Assembly (NCBI RefSeq): GCF_012223425.1
Contig: NZ_CP038799.1
Span: 4,448,249 to 4,512,248, forward strand
Length of the DNA: 64,000 nucleotides
From: Mycolicibacterium frederiksbergense
GTDB lineage: Bacteria; Actinomycetota; Actinomycetes; Mycobacteriales; Mycobacteriaceae
Direction: 5' to 3'
The notes beneath the pieces are model-generated. The model was not told where the DNA came from. It worked only from the letters and a program-made list of their open reading frames with translations, and did not search any database. Below are positions 1 through 7,166 of the stretch, piece by piece. Every line of letters starts with the position of its first letter. The stretch's first letter is position 1. The position numbers and the translations under genes were made by a program.

Positions 1-154
1 GCTTGGTGCAACCAGGGGTCGAGGCCGCCGGGTAGAAGTACACGATCACCTTGCGGCCCGTGAAGTCGGACAGCTTGACGGTGTTGCCGTCGGCGTCGGG
101 GAGGCTGAAGGTGGGTGCCTTGTCGCCGACTGCCAGCCGCGGGGTCTGTGCCAT
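1..154 (-). CDS. bcp: Thioredoxin-dependent peroxiredoxin Bcp, N-terminal part
   Basis: Only the first 51 codons lie in the window; the rest runs off the left edge. The protein begins MAQTPRLAVGDKAPTF and reads on to PAASTPGCTK. That is the start of the AhpC/TSA fold up to the peroxidatic cysteine motif TPGCT of the BCP/PrxQ family, which reduces hydroperoxides with thioredoxin in the cytoplasm. The ATG is at 152-154. It is divergent from the DUF3618 gene, the same arrangement as Rv2521/Rv2520c in M. tuberculosis. Identity is clear from the motif and context; activity cannot be judged from the fragment. Confidence 0.9.
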   Translation of the reverse strand, partial: MAQTPRLAVGDKAPTFSLPDADGNTVKLSDFTGRKVIVYFYPAASTPGCTK

Positions 155-246
155 GCGTGGATACGCCTTTCTTTCTCGACCGGGGCAGCGTGGTCGGCTC
201 CGGCTGCTCTAGGGTAATTCGGTACGCCGACGACATGGAGGACACA

Positions 247-474
247 GTGGCTGATCGGGATCCCGAGGCGATCAAGAAGGACATCGACCAGGCTCGTGAT
301 CAGCTGGCCGCGACGGTGGACAGTCTCGCCGTGCGCGCGAATCCTCAGCGCCTCGCCGACGATGCCAAGGCAAAGGTCGTGGCGTTCGTGACGAAGCCGC
401 CGGTTCTGGTGTCGCTGGTAGGCGTGGGCACCGTGGTCGTGGTGCTGGTGATCCGTCGGATCAGGCGCCGCTGA
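247..474 (+). CDS. DUF3618 small membrane protein (Rv2520c-like)
   Basis: A 75-residue protein. A hydrophilic N-terminal half, predicted helical (DRDPEAIKKDIDQARDQLA), is followed by one hydrophobic segment at about residues 50-68 (PPVLVSLVGVGTVVVVLVI) and a basic tail RRIRRR. This is the DUF3618 pattern, probably a single-pass inner-membrane protein of unknown function. I chose the GTG at 247 because the protein then starts (M)ADRDPE, like Rv2520c. An in-frame ATG at 235 would add four residues. It lies beside bcp, as in M. tuberculosis. Its 3' end overlaps the convergent small ORF at 461-640 by 14 bp. Confidence 0.85.
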   Translation: MADRDPEAIKKDIDQARDQLAATVDSLAVRANPQRLADDAKAKVVAFVTKPPVLVSLVGVGTVVVVLVIRRIRRR

Positions 475-640
475 CGCTGTTGACGCGGCGGCGACGCGGC
501 CGCAGCCAGTCCGTCAGAGAGAAGGTGGGCGGGTTCGCGGTGCGGCCCAGGCGGCTGCAGCTGATGACCGCGGCGACGCCGTCGAGCGGCGCGCCATCCG
601 GCGTGGCGGCCGAGGAGCTCGGTGCGCTCTGGGCTGGCAT
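461..640 (-). CDS. Possible small protein, 59 residues, unknown
   Basis: An ATG at 638-640 opens a 59-codon frame beginning MPAQSAPSSSAATPDGAPL and ending in a basic stretch (DWLRPRRRRVNSVSGA). A good ribosome site (GAGGT) lies 8 bases upstream of the ATG, and codon third positions are GC-rich as in real genes here. There is no recognisable domain, signal peptide or membrane segment; the protein has a low-complexity Ser/Ala start and a single Cys. It converges on the DUF3618 gene with a 14-bp overlap. It could be a real small mycobacterial protein or a chance frame. Confidence 0.4.
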   Translation of the reverse strand: MPAQSAPSSSAATPDGAPLDGVAAVISCSRLGRTANPPTFSLTDWLRPRRRRVNSVSGA

Positions 641-944
641 CAGCTAATACCTCGTTTCCTACCTCGGCGGTGCGCTGCATCTGGATCTGCTCGATGTTCA
701 GCTAACTTGACACTAGCACGGGTATGGGTTCCGGGCCGAACTTCTTCCTGCGTATCTACCTGGAACTTTGCGTTTCACAGCTACTGTTTCGTTCGGTGGC
801 AGGTGGTGGAACTCCGCCATCGGATGGCGTTTCAGCACATCGGATCGAATTTCCCAGACGTTTGCAGTGCTAATTGACGTCAACGTCGGCGGCAACGCTA
901 CCTCAGGGTGCGCGAGCGGGGGAACGATTGGTGTGAATATCGGG
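641..944. other. Gene-free stretch of lower GC
   Basis: I see no convincing coding frame in these 304 bases. Frames that stay open have no start with a ribosome site and no recognisable product. The DNA is less GC-rich than its surroundings. A TTGACA hexamer occurs near 709-714, but I cannot pair it convincingly with a -10 box. It separates the small ORF at 461-640 from the 3' end of the lipoprotein gene. Confidence 0.5.
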
Positions 945-1394
945 TTACGCCGGCCCGATGACCGGTTGGTACCAGTACTCACTCGTGCCGGTGAGCACGG
1001 CGCCGACGAGTTCGTCGGTGACAAGCACCCCGGGGGTCGGGGTGGCGACCACCGGTTGCGGGGTCAGCACCTGTGGAGCGCGTTCGATGATGTCATCGAG
1101 CGGAATGTTCGTATCCGGATTCGGTGCGCAATCTGTGCGATATCGATCTTTGCCGACGAGTAGGTCGGCGATTGCCGAAGCGGCATGCCGGAGCGGTTCG
1201 GCATTGGCCGAGACACATGGGGCAAATATCTGCGAAGCGGCAGGCGACGGGTCGCGGACCGCGGCCGGTGCCGTCTCGTACAGCAGCGGTTGGGCGATCG
1301 TCTCGACGTGGATGCCGCATCCACTCAGCGTGGTCATGCCTAGTAGAAGGCAGGGGAGTGTCAACCGGTAGCCGATGTTGCGGCAGCGTGTCAT
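945..1394 (-). CDS. Putative lipoprotein, unknown function
   Basis: A 149-residue protein with a signal peptide and lipobox. A basic start (MTRCRNIGYR) and a hydrophobic core lead to LSGC, with the lipidated Cys at residue 26, so it should be anchored outside the membrane by LspA/Lgt/Lnt processing. The mature part has no domain I recognise. It contains two further Cys (in IFAPCVS and RTDCAPN) that could pair, and a Pro/Val/Thr stretch (LTPQPVVATPTPGV). The ATG at 1392-1394 is preceded by a GAGAGGA ribosome site 6-8 bases upstream. It stands alone, in lower-GC DNA, between a gene-free stretch and a degraded regulator. Confidence 0.7.
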   Translation of the reverse strand: MTRCRNIGYRLTLPCLLLGMTTLSGCGIHVETIAQPLLYETAPAAVRDPSPAASQIFAPCVSANAEPLRHAASAIADLLVGKDRYRTDCAPNPDTNIPLDDIIERAPQVLTPQPVVATPTPGVLVTDELVGAVLTGTSEYWYQPVIGPA

Positions 1395-1774
1395 CGCTGG
1401 TCCTCTCGCCTCGGCACCATCCCCGCGGGGTGCTGATTCCCAATTCCTCCGTGTTCACCAGCCCCGTGAGGGTACTGGAAATAGCTCGAAATAATTGACG
1501 CTCAAGGAAATTCAATGTGCAGGTAAATCAATTTGCTGAGTGAATTGTGATCATTGCACAGGGTGTCGTGCGATGGCGGGTTTTCGTTTCGCCTATGTTG
1601 ATTGGTTCGGCCGCCGTGTCATCGGGGGCGGCGGGTCGCTCTGCCGGTGGCGCGCGCGATCGCGGCGTCCTCGCCCACCTTCGTGAGCCGGACGACGAAG
1701 ATGTCCTCGCGGGCCAGCCGTTCACCGACCGATGCCGCGGCCGTCGGCCGGGCGGGCGGGCGGGCGGCGGGGAA
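1395..1774. other. Intergenic region with AT-rich promoter-like DNA
   Basis: No convincing gene. The part near 1480-1560 is clearly AT-richer than the rest of the window and lies upstream of the minus-strand lipoprotein gene, so it probably holds that promoter. One possible pair on the minus strand is TTGAGC followed after 16 bases by TATTTC. From about 1620 the DNA becomes very GC-rich, and short frames are open on both strands without a recognisable product. Four tandem GGGC units occur at 1750-1765. Confidence 0.4.
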
Positions 1775-1965
1775 AGCCTGCGCGACATCGCACTGCCGGT
1801 CATGAACGACCTGCAGTCGGCGACCACCGAGACGATCCACCGGGCCGCGCCGGACGGCGACTTGCTGGTGCTCGTCGAACGCCTGGGCACCTCGCACCGG
1901 TTGCGCGACGCCGCGGCCCGGATCAGCGGTGCGCTGGGCGGCGCACCGTGGTGCACCGGCAGGCC
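1775..1965 (+). pseudogene. Remnant resembling an IclR-family regulator
   Basis: One frame reads SLRDIALPVMNDLQSATTET, then VLVERLGTSHRL and GGAPWCTG. This resembles the start of the IclR effector-binding domain (pattern LxxLALPxLxxLxxxTgEtv...vxxlERLxxxH). No start codon with a ribosome site, no winged-helix domain and no C-terminal half are attached: the frame runs on into the terminator and tRNA-Lys. Upstream, similarity ends in a G/C-rich stretch with four GGGC units, where indels are likely. I read it as a fragment of a decayed regulator gene. The match is by eye and short. Confidence 0.35.
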
Positions 1966-2024
1966 GGGTCAACGACCAAGCCACCAAACGACAATGTCGA
2001 TGAACGACAATGCCGTCACACGAC

Positions 2025-2050
2025 AAAGGCCCTGCCGAAGCAGGGCCTTT
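2025..2050. terminator. Intrinsic-type hairpin beside tRNA-Lys
   Basis: A perfect 10-bp inverted repeat, AAAGGCCCTG-N6-CAGGGCCTTT. The A-start and T-end give a terminator shape on either strand. It lies 5 bases beyond the 3' end of the minus-strand tRNA-Lys, so its likely job is ending that transcript. Confidence 0.8.
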
Positions 2051-2054
2051 GCGG

Positions 2055-2130
<76 letters not shown>

Positions 2131-2290
2131 GCGTTGGAGACAATAACAGCACCGACGCTGTGAGGTGAAATCCGCATGACGATCACAGTTCCACCGCTTC
2201 GTGGACGGCCGGTTGTCGGAGGTTCCCTTAGACTATTGCCAAGTCTCCGTGATCCCGCGGGTCCTTGTGAAACAAAGTGGAGCAGAACAG

Positions 2291-3511
2291 ATGGTGCAGG
2301 TCTCGCCGGTGGGCAGCGCGCGTCGGCGCAAGACGTGGCCAACCGTGATCGCGGTGGCGCTGACCACGGTGTTCACGGTGGCCGCGTGCAGTGGCAATCA
2401 AGCCCCCGAACAACCGAAGACCATCGCGGACAAGGGCACCCCGTACGCGGATCTGCTGATACCCAAGCTCACCGCGTCGGTCACCAACGGTGCCGTCGGC
2501 GTCACCGTCGAGGAGCCGGTGACCGTCACCACTGCGGGCGGAGCCCTCGGGCCCGTCAGCCTGACCGACGAGAACGGCGCACCGGTCCCCGGTGAGTTCA
2601 GTGCGGACGGCCTCACCTGGTCGAGCAGCGACCCGCTGGAGTACAACGCGAGCTACACCCTCAACGCGCGCTCCTCGGGCCTCGGCGGCCAGGCCGCCAC
2701 CCAGGCGACCTTCGAGACGCACTCGCCGGAAAACCTGACGATGCCCTACCTGCTGCCCAACGAGGGCGAGGTCGTCGGCGTCGGTCAGCCCATCGCGGTC
2801 CGCTTCGACGAGAACATCACCAACCGCGCCGCCGCCGAGAAGGCCATCGAGGTCACCACCACCCCCAAGGTGGACGGCGCCTTCTACTGGCTCAACAATC
2901 GCGAGGTGCGTTGGCGCCCAGCCGAATACTGGAAGCCCGGCACCAAGGTCAACGTCGAGGTCAACACCTACGGTGTGGAGGTCGGCGACGGCCTGTTCGG
3001 CCAGGACAACGTCAGCACCAACTTCACCATCGGCGATCAGGTGATCGCGGTCGCCGATGACGCCACCAAGACGCTGACCGTGCGCCGCAACGGTGAGGTG
3101 GTCAAGACGATGCCGATCTCGATGGGCAAGGACAGTTCGCCCACCAACAACGGGGTGTACATCGTCGGTGACCGGTACGCCGAGCTGGTGATGGATTCGT
3201 CCACCTACGGCGTTCCGGTCAACTCACCCAACGGGTATCGCACCGAGGTGGACTACGCGACCCAGATGTCCTACAGCGGCATCTATGTGCACGGCGCCCC
3301 GTGGTCGGTGGGCAGCCAGGGGTACAGCAACGTCAGCCACGGATGCCTCAACGTGAGCACCTCCAACGCGCTGTGGTTCTACGAGAACACCAAGCGCGGC
3401 GACATCGTCGAGGTGGTCGGCACCGTCGGCTCGCAGCTTCCCGGCACCGACGGTCTCGGCGACTGGAACATTCCGTGGACACAGTGGAAGGCCGGCAACG
3501 CCAGCACCTGA
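2291..3511 (+). CDS. ldtB: L,D-transpeptidase LdtB (LdtMt2/LppS type)
   Basis: A 406-residue exported enzyme that makes 3-3 cross-links between meso-diaminopimelate residues of peptidoglycan; the M. tuberculosis counterpart is Rv2518c (408 residues). A signal peptide ends in a lipobox-like VAAC with Cys at residue 33. Two Ig-like domains follow (about 50-250), then the YkuD catalytic domain. The active site IYVHGAPWSVG...SHGCLN is intact, with His350 and Cys352. A C-terminal extension ends in WNIPWTQWKAGN. I chose ATG 2291 because it starts the signal sequence; the frame is open further upstream. It lies near bcp/DUF3618, as in M. tuberculosis, but no PE gene lies between. It is a target of carbapenems in this family. 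Confidence 0.93.
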   Translation: MVQVSPVGSARRRKTWPTVIAVALTTVFTVAACSGNQAPEQPKTIADKGTPYADLLIPKLTASVTNGAVGVTVEEPVTVTTAGGALGPVSLTDENGAPVPGEFSADGLTWSSSDPLEYNASYTLNARSSGLGGQAATQATFETHSPENLTMPYLLPNEGEVVGVGQPIAVRFDENITNRAAAEKAIEVTTTPKVDGAFYWLNNREVRWRPAEYWKPGTKVNVEVNTYGVEVGDGLFGQDNVSTNFTIGDQVIAVADDATKTLTVRRNGEVVKTMPISMGKDSSPTNNGVYIVGDRYAELVMDSSTYGVPVNSPNGYRTEVDYATQMSYSGIYVHGAPWSVGSQGYSNVSHGCLNVSTSNALWFYENTKRGDIVEVVGTVGSQLPGTDGLGDWNIPWTQWKAGNAST

Positions 3512-3522
3512 GTCGTTGAGGG

Positions 3523-4002
3523 CTAGGTCGCGCAACGCTCCAGTGCGGCAAGGGATTCCTGGATATAGGAAGCCGGGAACGGCGGCATGCCGCCGACCTG
3601 ATCGCGGAAGCTCTGCGGCGTTGCGGTCCAGTCGTAGGTGATCGTCACATCGGTGCCCGCACCGTTGGGCGCCAGGTCATAGCGCCACCACCAGCCGCCC
3701 GGCTCATGCTCGCCCGCCGCGTTGAGCTGGCCGGGCAGCCAGGCGATGGTGCGGTCGCGCTCGAACTCGGTGACCAGGTTGTGCATGACGTAATGGCCGC
3801 CGGCGAACTCCAGGAACATGTTGATCACGAAGATCTGACCGGTCCCGGTGATGGGCTCGGGGTCGACGGCATCGCGCACCCAGTCGCCGGGTTCGGTGTC
3901 CTGATGGCGTGCCGGGTCGGCGAGCACATCGAACACCGCCGTCGGGCTCGCCGGGATGGTGCGGGTCACGACGTAGCGTTCCTGGTCGGTCTGGGTGCTC
4001 AT
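3523..4002 (-). CDS. SRPBCC (START/Bet v1-like) domain protein
   Basis: A 159-residue protein starting MSTQTDQERYVVTRTIPASP. It shows the SRPBCC pattern: an N-terminal strand with IPASPTAVFDVLADPARH, a middle with strands and WLPGQ, and a C-terminal helix (FRDQVGGMPPFPASYIQESLAALE). Members bind hydrophobic ligands or act as co-factors of stress responses; the ligand is unknown. The ATG at 4000-4002 overlaps the stop of the upstream DUF899 gene by 4 bases (ATGA), so the two are probably translated together. It is cytoplasmic: no signal or membrane segment. Genes pairing DUF899 with SRPBCC suggest one two-component function, which is an inference. Confidence 0.8.
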   Translation of the reverse strand: MSTQTDQERYVVTRTIPASPTAVFDVLADPARHQDTEPGDWVRDAVDPEPITGTGQIFVINMFLEFAGGHYVMHNLVTEFERDRTIAWLPGQLNAAGEHEPGGWWWRYDLAPNGAGTDVTITYDWTATPQSFRDQVGGMPPFPASYIQESLAALERCAT

Positions 4003-4688
4003 GCGTGGGCTCCTTCGCCGTAGGCGCGGGCGACATCGGGTGAGTCCAGCCAGTTCGAATAGGTCGGTGACTGGGGCCAGCCGTCGGGGGAGTCCTGCCA
4101 CACCTCTTGGCGGCCGAAGGGCAGCAGATCGATGAGCGCGAAGGTGTGGCTGAGCTGTTCGGTGCCGCGGCCGTCGGTGTGCCAGGTGCGGTAGACGGTA
4201 TCGCCGTCGCGCAGGAAGACGTTCACCGCGAAACCCGTGCCGGGAGCGGCGCCGACGTCCGCACCGAAGGAACTCTCCGATGCCGAGTACCAGTCCATCG
4301 TGTTGCCGACCTTGCGCTTGTAGGCCAGTGCCTCGTCGATGGGCCCGTTGGTGACGATGACGAACCGCGCGTCGTAGTTGTCCAGGAACTCCAGCCGGGT
4401 GAACTGCGAGGTGAAGCCGGTGCAGCCGCCGCACTGCCACTCCGCGCCGTCGGACCACATGTGGTTGTAGGTGATCAGCTGGGAGCGGCCCTCGAACACG
4501 TCGGCCAGTCGCACCGGCCCGTCCGCGCCGATCAGGGTGTAGTCGGGCAGTTCGACCATCGGCAGCCGGCGGCGCTGGGCCGCGATCGCGTCGAGTTCAC
4601 GGGTGGCGGCCTTCTCGCGGCGGCGCAGGTCCTCCAGGGCGGTCTTCCAGGTGGCGGCGTCCACCACGGGTGGTTTCGCGGTCGTCAT
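3999..4688 (-). CDS. DUF899 thioredoxin-like family protein
   Basis: A 229-residue DUF899 protein, a thioredoxin-fold family of uncertain function. It carries the family landmarks LITYNHMWSDG, the cysteine pair in CGGCTGF, FVIVTNGP and, near the C-terminus, LLPFGRQEVWQDSPDGWPQ. The CGGC pair is where a redox site would be. It is first in a two-gene operon with the SRPBCC protein, which starts on its stop codon. A strong ribosome site (AAAGGAG) precedes the ATG at 4686-4688. It is divergent from the SDR gene at 4825. The family name is secure; the role is not known. Confidence 0.85.
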   Translation of the reverse strand: MTTAKPPVVDAATWKTALEDLRRREKAATRELDAIAAQRRRLPMVELPDYTLIGADGPVRLADVFEGRSQLITYNHMWSDGAEWQCGGCTGFTSQFTRLEFLDNYDARFVIVTNGPIDEALAYKRKVGNTMDWYSASESSFGADVGAAPGTGFAVNVFLRDGDTVYRTWHTDGRGTEQLSHTFALIDLLPFGRQEVWQDSPDGWPQSPTYSNWLDSPDVARAYGEGAHA

Positions 4689-4824
4689 GAAGAGTCTCCT
4701 TTCACAGCGGTTCGTGTCTGTGTAGACCCACTGTGCGGTCCGAACTCATCGCGCGCGGTACTGTCCGACGAACAAAGGGTGTCCTAAGCCCGGATCGACC
4801 GAGGGAAAGCGAGCTCTACAGACC

Positions 4825-5580
4825 ATGAGTGGTGAAGGTTCCGATATCGCCGGATTGCGTGTGCTCATCGTCGGTGCCTCTTCGGGGATCGGGCATGCGG
4901 TCGCCATTCGCGCGGCGGAGCGCGGCGCCAAGGTGGCGGTGGCCGCGCGTCGGACGGACCTGCTGGAAGCGCTGGCCGAGCAGACCGGCGGCACGGCCTT
5001 CGAACTCGACGTCGAGGACCAGGCCGCCATCGCACGGGTGGTGGCCGCTGCCGCGGAAACCCTGGGCGGCTTCGACGCCGTCGTGTTCACCAGCACCGTG
5101 GCCCCGATGGCGCACATCGAGGACACCGACATCGCCACCTGGATTCACGCCTTCAACGTCAACACCCTGGGCGCGAACAGTGTGCTGCGGGCGGTGCGGC
5201 CGCACCTGTCCGACACCGGCGTCGTGCTGATCACCTCCAGCCACGACGTGGGCCGGCCGCGGGCCGGCGTGGCGGCCTACAACGCCAGCAAGGCCGCGCT
5301 CAACGAGATTTTGCACTCCTGGCGCAGCGAGCACCCCGAACTGGCGATCGTGCGGGTCGGCATCGGCCCGACCGAGGACACCGAGATCCTGCGGGGCGCC
5401 GACCGGGAACTGCTCGCGCTGCTGTTCAAGTCGTGGACGAAGCACGGCCAGCTGCCCGAGCAGATGTCGGCGCTCAATGACGTTGCCAACACCCTGGTTT
5501 CACTCGTCGGCACCGCCTACCTGAACCCGAGCGTGGTGCCCGAGGTCGTGCAGCTGGCGCCCAGAGTGCGGCGGGGTTAG
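4825..5580 (+). CDS. Short-chain dehydrogenase/reductase
   Basis: A 251-residue classical SDR. The nucleotide-binding motif is GASSGIG (near residues 17-23), the next strand ends in ARR (suggesting NADP preference), and the active site has Ser in TSSHD and the YNASK tetrad (Tyr-x3-Lys). The usual NNAG motif is replaced by FTSTVAP, so the Asn of that motif is missing. The substrate cannot be told. A monocistronic unit, divergent from DUF899 and convergent with higA. The ribosome site is weak. Confidence 0.85.
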   Translation: MSGEGSDIAGLRVLIVGASSGIGHAVAIRAAERGAKVAVAARRTDLLEALAEQTGGTAFELDVEDQAAIARVVAAAAETLGGFDAVVFTSTVAPMAHIEDTDIATWIHAFNVNTLGANSVLRAVRPHLSDTGVVLITSSHDVGRPRAGVAAYNASKAALNEILHSWRSEHPELAIVRVGIGPTEDTEILRGADRELLALLFKSWTKHGQLPEQMSALNDVANTLVSLVGTAYLNPSVVPEVVQLAPRVRRG

Positions 5581-5629
5581 CGCGGGCGAATTCCGATGGC
5601 GCCACGATGTGCCGGTCTGCAGTCTGTGC

Positions 5630-5926
5630 TCAACCTGCAGCGGTGAGGGGCTGAATGCTATCCAGTTCGGCGCTGTGCTCGGCCCGGGCCCGATCTGCGT
5701 CGTAGCGGGCCTGCAAGTTGATCCAGAACATGTCCGACAGTCCCAGTGCACGCGACAGCCGCAGGCCGGTGTCGGCGGTGATGGCCCGTCGGCCGCGGAT
5801 GATCTCGCTCAGTCGGGTCTGGGGCACGTCGATCTCCTGAGCCAGCCGGTAAGCGGTGATCCCCATCGGTGCGAGGAACTCTTCGGCGAGAATCTCACCG
5901 GGGTGGGTCGGGGCGAAGCCGGCCAT
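5630..5926 (-). CDS. higA: HigA-type antitoxin, XRE family
   Basis: A 98-residue HigA/VapI-like antitoxin. It has the N-terminal HPGEILAEEFLAPMGIT and a helix-turn-helix (AYRLAQEIDVPQTRLSEIIRGRRAIT, about residues 25-50), followed by TGLRLSRALGLSDMFWINLQARYD, all family hallmarks. It should neutralise the toxin encoded just upstream and, with it, repress the operon. The start is 12 bp after the toxin stop, with a GAGGAG ribosome site. As in other higBA loci the toxin gene comes first. Confidence 0.92.
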   Translation of the reverse strand: MAGFAPTHPGEILAEEFLAPMGITAYRLAQEIDVPQTRLSEIIRGRRAITADTGLRLSRALGLSDMFWINLQARYDADRARAEHSAELDSIQPLTAAG

Positions 5927-5938
5927 GGGGTTCTCCTC

Positions 5939-6220
5939 TCAGTGGTAATCGGTCAGCTCGACATCATCAGCACCACCGTCGCGCCAGGTGAAGCAGATGC
6001 GGAACTGGTCGTTGACACGGATGCTGTGCTGTCCTGCGCGGGGTGGTTGTAGTTTTTCCAGCCGGTTGCCCGGCGGGACGCGCAGGTCGTTGATGTTCTC
6101 CGCGGCGTCGAGGATCTGCATCTTGCGCCGCGCCGCCTTGGCGAGTTCGACGCTGAACGCCTTGGGGCGCCGCAGCTCCCAGACCTTCTGGGTGTCGCCG
6201 TCTCTGAACGACCGGATCAC
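5939..6220 (-). CDS. higB: HigB-type toxin (RelE superfamily)
   Basis: Likely a ribosome-dependent mRNA interferase. From the GTG at 6218-6220 the 93-residue protein starts MIRSFRDGDTQKVW, as HigB proteins usually do, and continues with KLQPPRAGQHSIRVNDQFRI and CFTWRDGGADDVELTDYH, the conserved C-terminal core. An in-frame TTG at 6226 would add two residues, but it overlaps the predicted -10 box. The GTG lies 5 bases after that box, so the transcript is probably leaderless. It is co-transcribed with higA. No sign of damage; the pair looks functional. Confidence 0.9.
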   Translation of the reverse strand: MIRSFRDGDTQKVWELRRPKAFSVELAKAARRKMQILDAAENINDLRVPPGNRLEKLQPPRAGQHSIRVNDQFRICFTWRDGGADDVELTDYH

Positions 6221-6225
6221 GCCCA

Positions 6226-6254
6226 ATGCTAACGCGGTGCGTTAGTAACGTCAA
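6226..6254 (-). promoter_or_regulatory. higBA promoter with palindromic operator
   Basis: On the minus strand: TTGACG (6249-6254), a 17-base spacer, then TAGCAT (6226-6231), five bases before the GTG start of higB. A perfect 7-3-7 palindrome, CTAACGC-ACC-GCGTTAG (6229-6245), fills the spacer and overlaps the -10 box. That is where a HigA dimer would block RNA polymerase. The hexamers and palindrome are seen; HigA binding is inferred from other higBA loci. Confidence 0.65.
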
Positions 6255-6303
6255 TCGATAGGGTCAATGGCTTACGGGCATCGTCGCTCCCTGAAACGCA
6301 AAC

Positions 6304-6331
6304 GGTGGGAGGGCCAAAAGGCCCTCCCACC
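6304..6331 (-). terminator. Terminator hairpin of tRNA-His
   Basis: A perfect 12-bp stem, GGTGGGAGGGCC-AAAA-GGCCCTCCCACC, 6 bases past the 3' end of the minus-strand tRNA-His. On the minus strand it is followed by GTTTGCGTTTC, a weak T-rich tail. Confidence 0.8.
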
Positions 6332-6336
6332 TGCGG

Positions 6337-6410
6337 GGTGGCTGACGGGACTCGAACCCGCGACAGCCAGGATCACAACCTGGTGCTCTACCAACTGAAC
6401 TACAGCCACC
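6337..6410 (-). tRNA. tRNA-His (anticodon GTG)
   Basis: The minus strand reads GTGGCTGTAGTTCAGTTGG, with anticodon loop TTGTGAT and anticodon GTG, a T arm with GGTTCGAGTCC, and a matching CAGCCAC acceptor strand. An extra 5' G (position 6410) faces a C at position 73 (6337), the identity pair of histidine tRNA. CCA is not encoded. A strong terminator follows. Confidence 0.96.
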
Positions 6411-6455
6411 ATTGCCGCCGCAGCGGCGTTGACGATCTTAACCGCATCGAGGCGG

Positions 6456-7085
6456 TTAAGCCGAATCGGATTCCTTCGGCGCGCTGCCCGCCGGCCCGAG
6501 CTCGGCCGCTACGGCGGCGATCTCGCTGGTCGACGGCCCGGGAGCGGCCACGAAGGCGGTCTGCCGGTAGTACTTGAGCTCCTGGATCGACTCGTGGATG
6601 TCGGCCAGGGCGCGGTGCGCGAGGCCCTTCTCCGGCTGGCCGAAATAGATGCGCGGGTACCAGCGCCGGCACAATTCCTTGATGGAGCTGACGTCGATCA
6701 TCCGGTAATGCAGGAAGGTGTCCAGCGTCGGCATGTCGCGGGCAATGAAGCCACGGTCGGTGGCGATCGAATTACCGCACAGCGGAGCGGTATTCGCCGA
6801 CTTGACGTGACTGCGGATGTAGTCGAGCACCATCTTCTCCGCGGTGGCCATGTCGATGTCGGAGGCCAGCACCTCCTTGTCCAGCCCGGACTTGGCGTGC
6901 ATCTTCGCCACCACCTCGACCATCCCGGACAGGTCGTCGGGCTCGGCGTGGATCACCACGTCGATACCGTCACCGAGGACGTTGAGGTCGGCGTCGGTGA
7001 CCAACGCCGCAATCTCGATGAGCTTGTCGGCCTTCAGATCGAGCCCGGTCATCTCACAGTCGATCCACACGAGTTCTTCACGCAC
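6456..7085 (-). CDS. orn: Oligoribonuclease
   Basis: A 209-residue DEDDh 3'-5' exonuclease that degrades di- to penta-ribonucleotides, including pGpG. The motifs are WIDCEMTGLD (Asp9, Glu11), then GNSIATDRGFIARDMP and HRALADIHESI (His/Asp). It closely resembles Rv2511, and I chose the GTG at 7083-7085 because the protein then starts (M)REELVWIDCEMTG as Orn does; the open frame extends 10 codons further without support. It is divergent from the DUF853 gene, 81 bp apart. Confidence 0.95.
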   Translation of the reverse strand: MREELVWIDCEMTGLDLKADKLIEIAALVTDADLNVLGDGIDVVIHAEPDDLSGMVEVVAKMHAKSGLDKEVLASDIDMATAEKMVLDYIRSHVKSANTAPLCGNSIATDRGFIARDMPTLDTFLHYRMIDVSSIKELCRRWYPRIYFGQPEKGLAHRALADIHESIQELKYYRQTAFVAAPGPSTSEIAAVAAELGPAGSAPKESDSA

Positions 7086-7166
7086 GGAGATCCACAGTAT
7101 TCCCACCGCCGACAAGTTGCTGCCTGCACCTACCCGGTAGATGGGTGTTCAGTAGTGTCTGGACCC

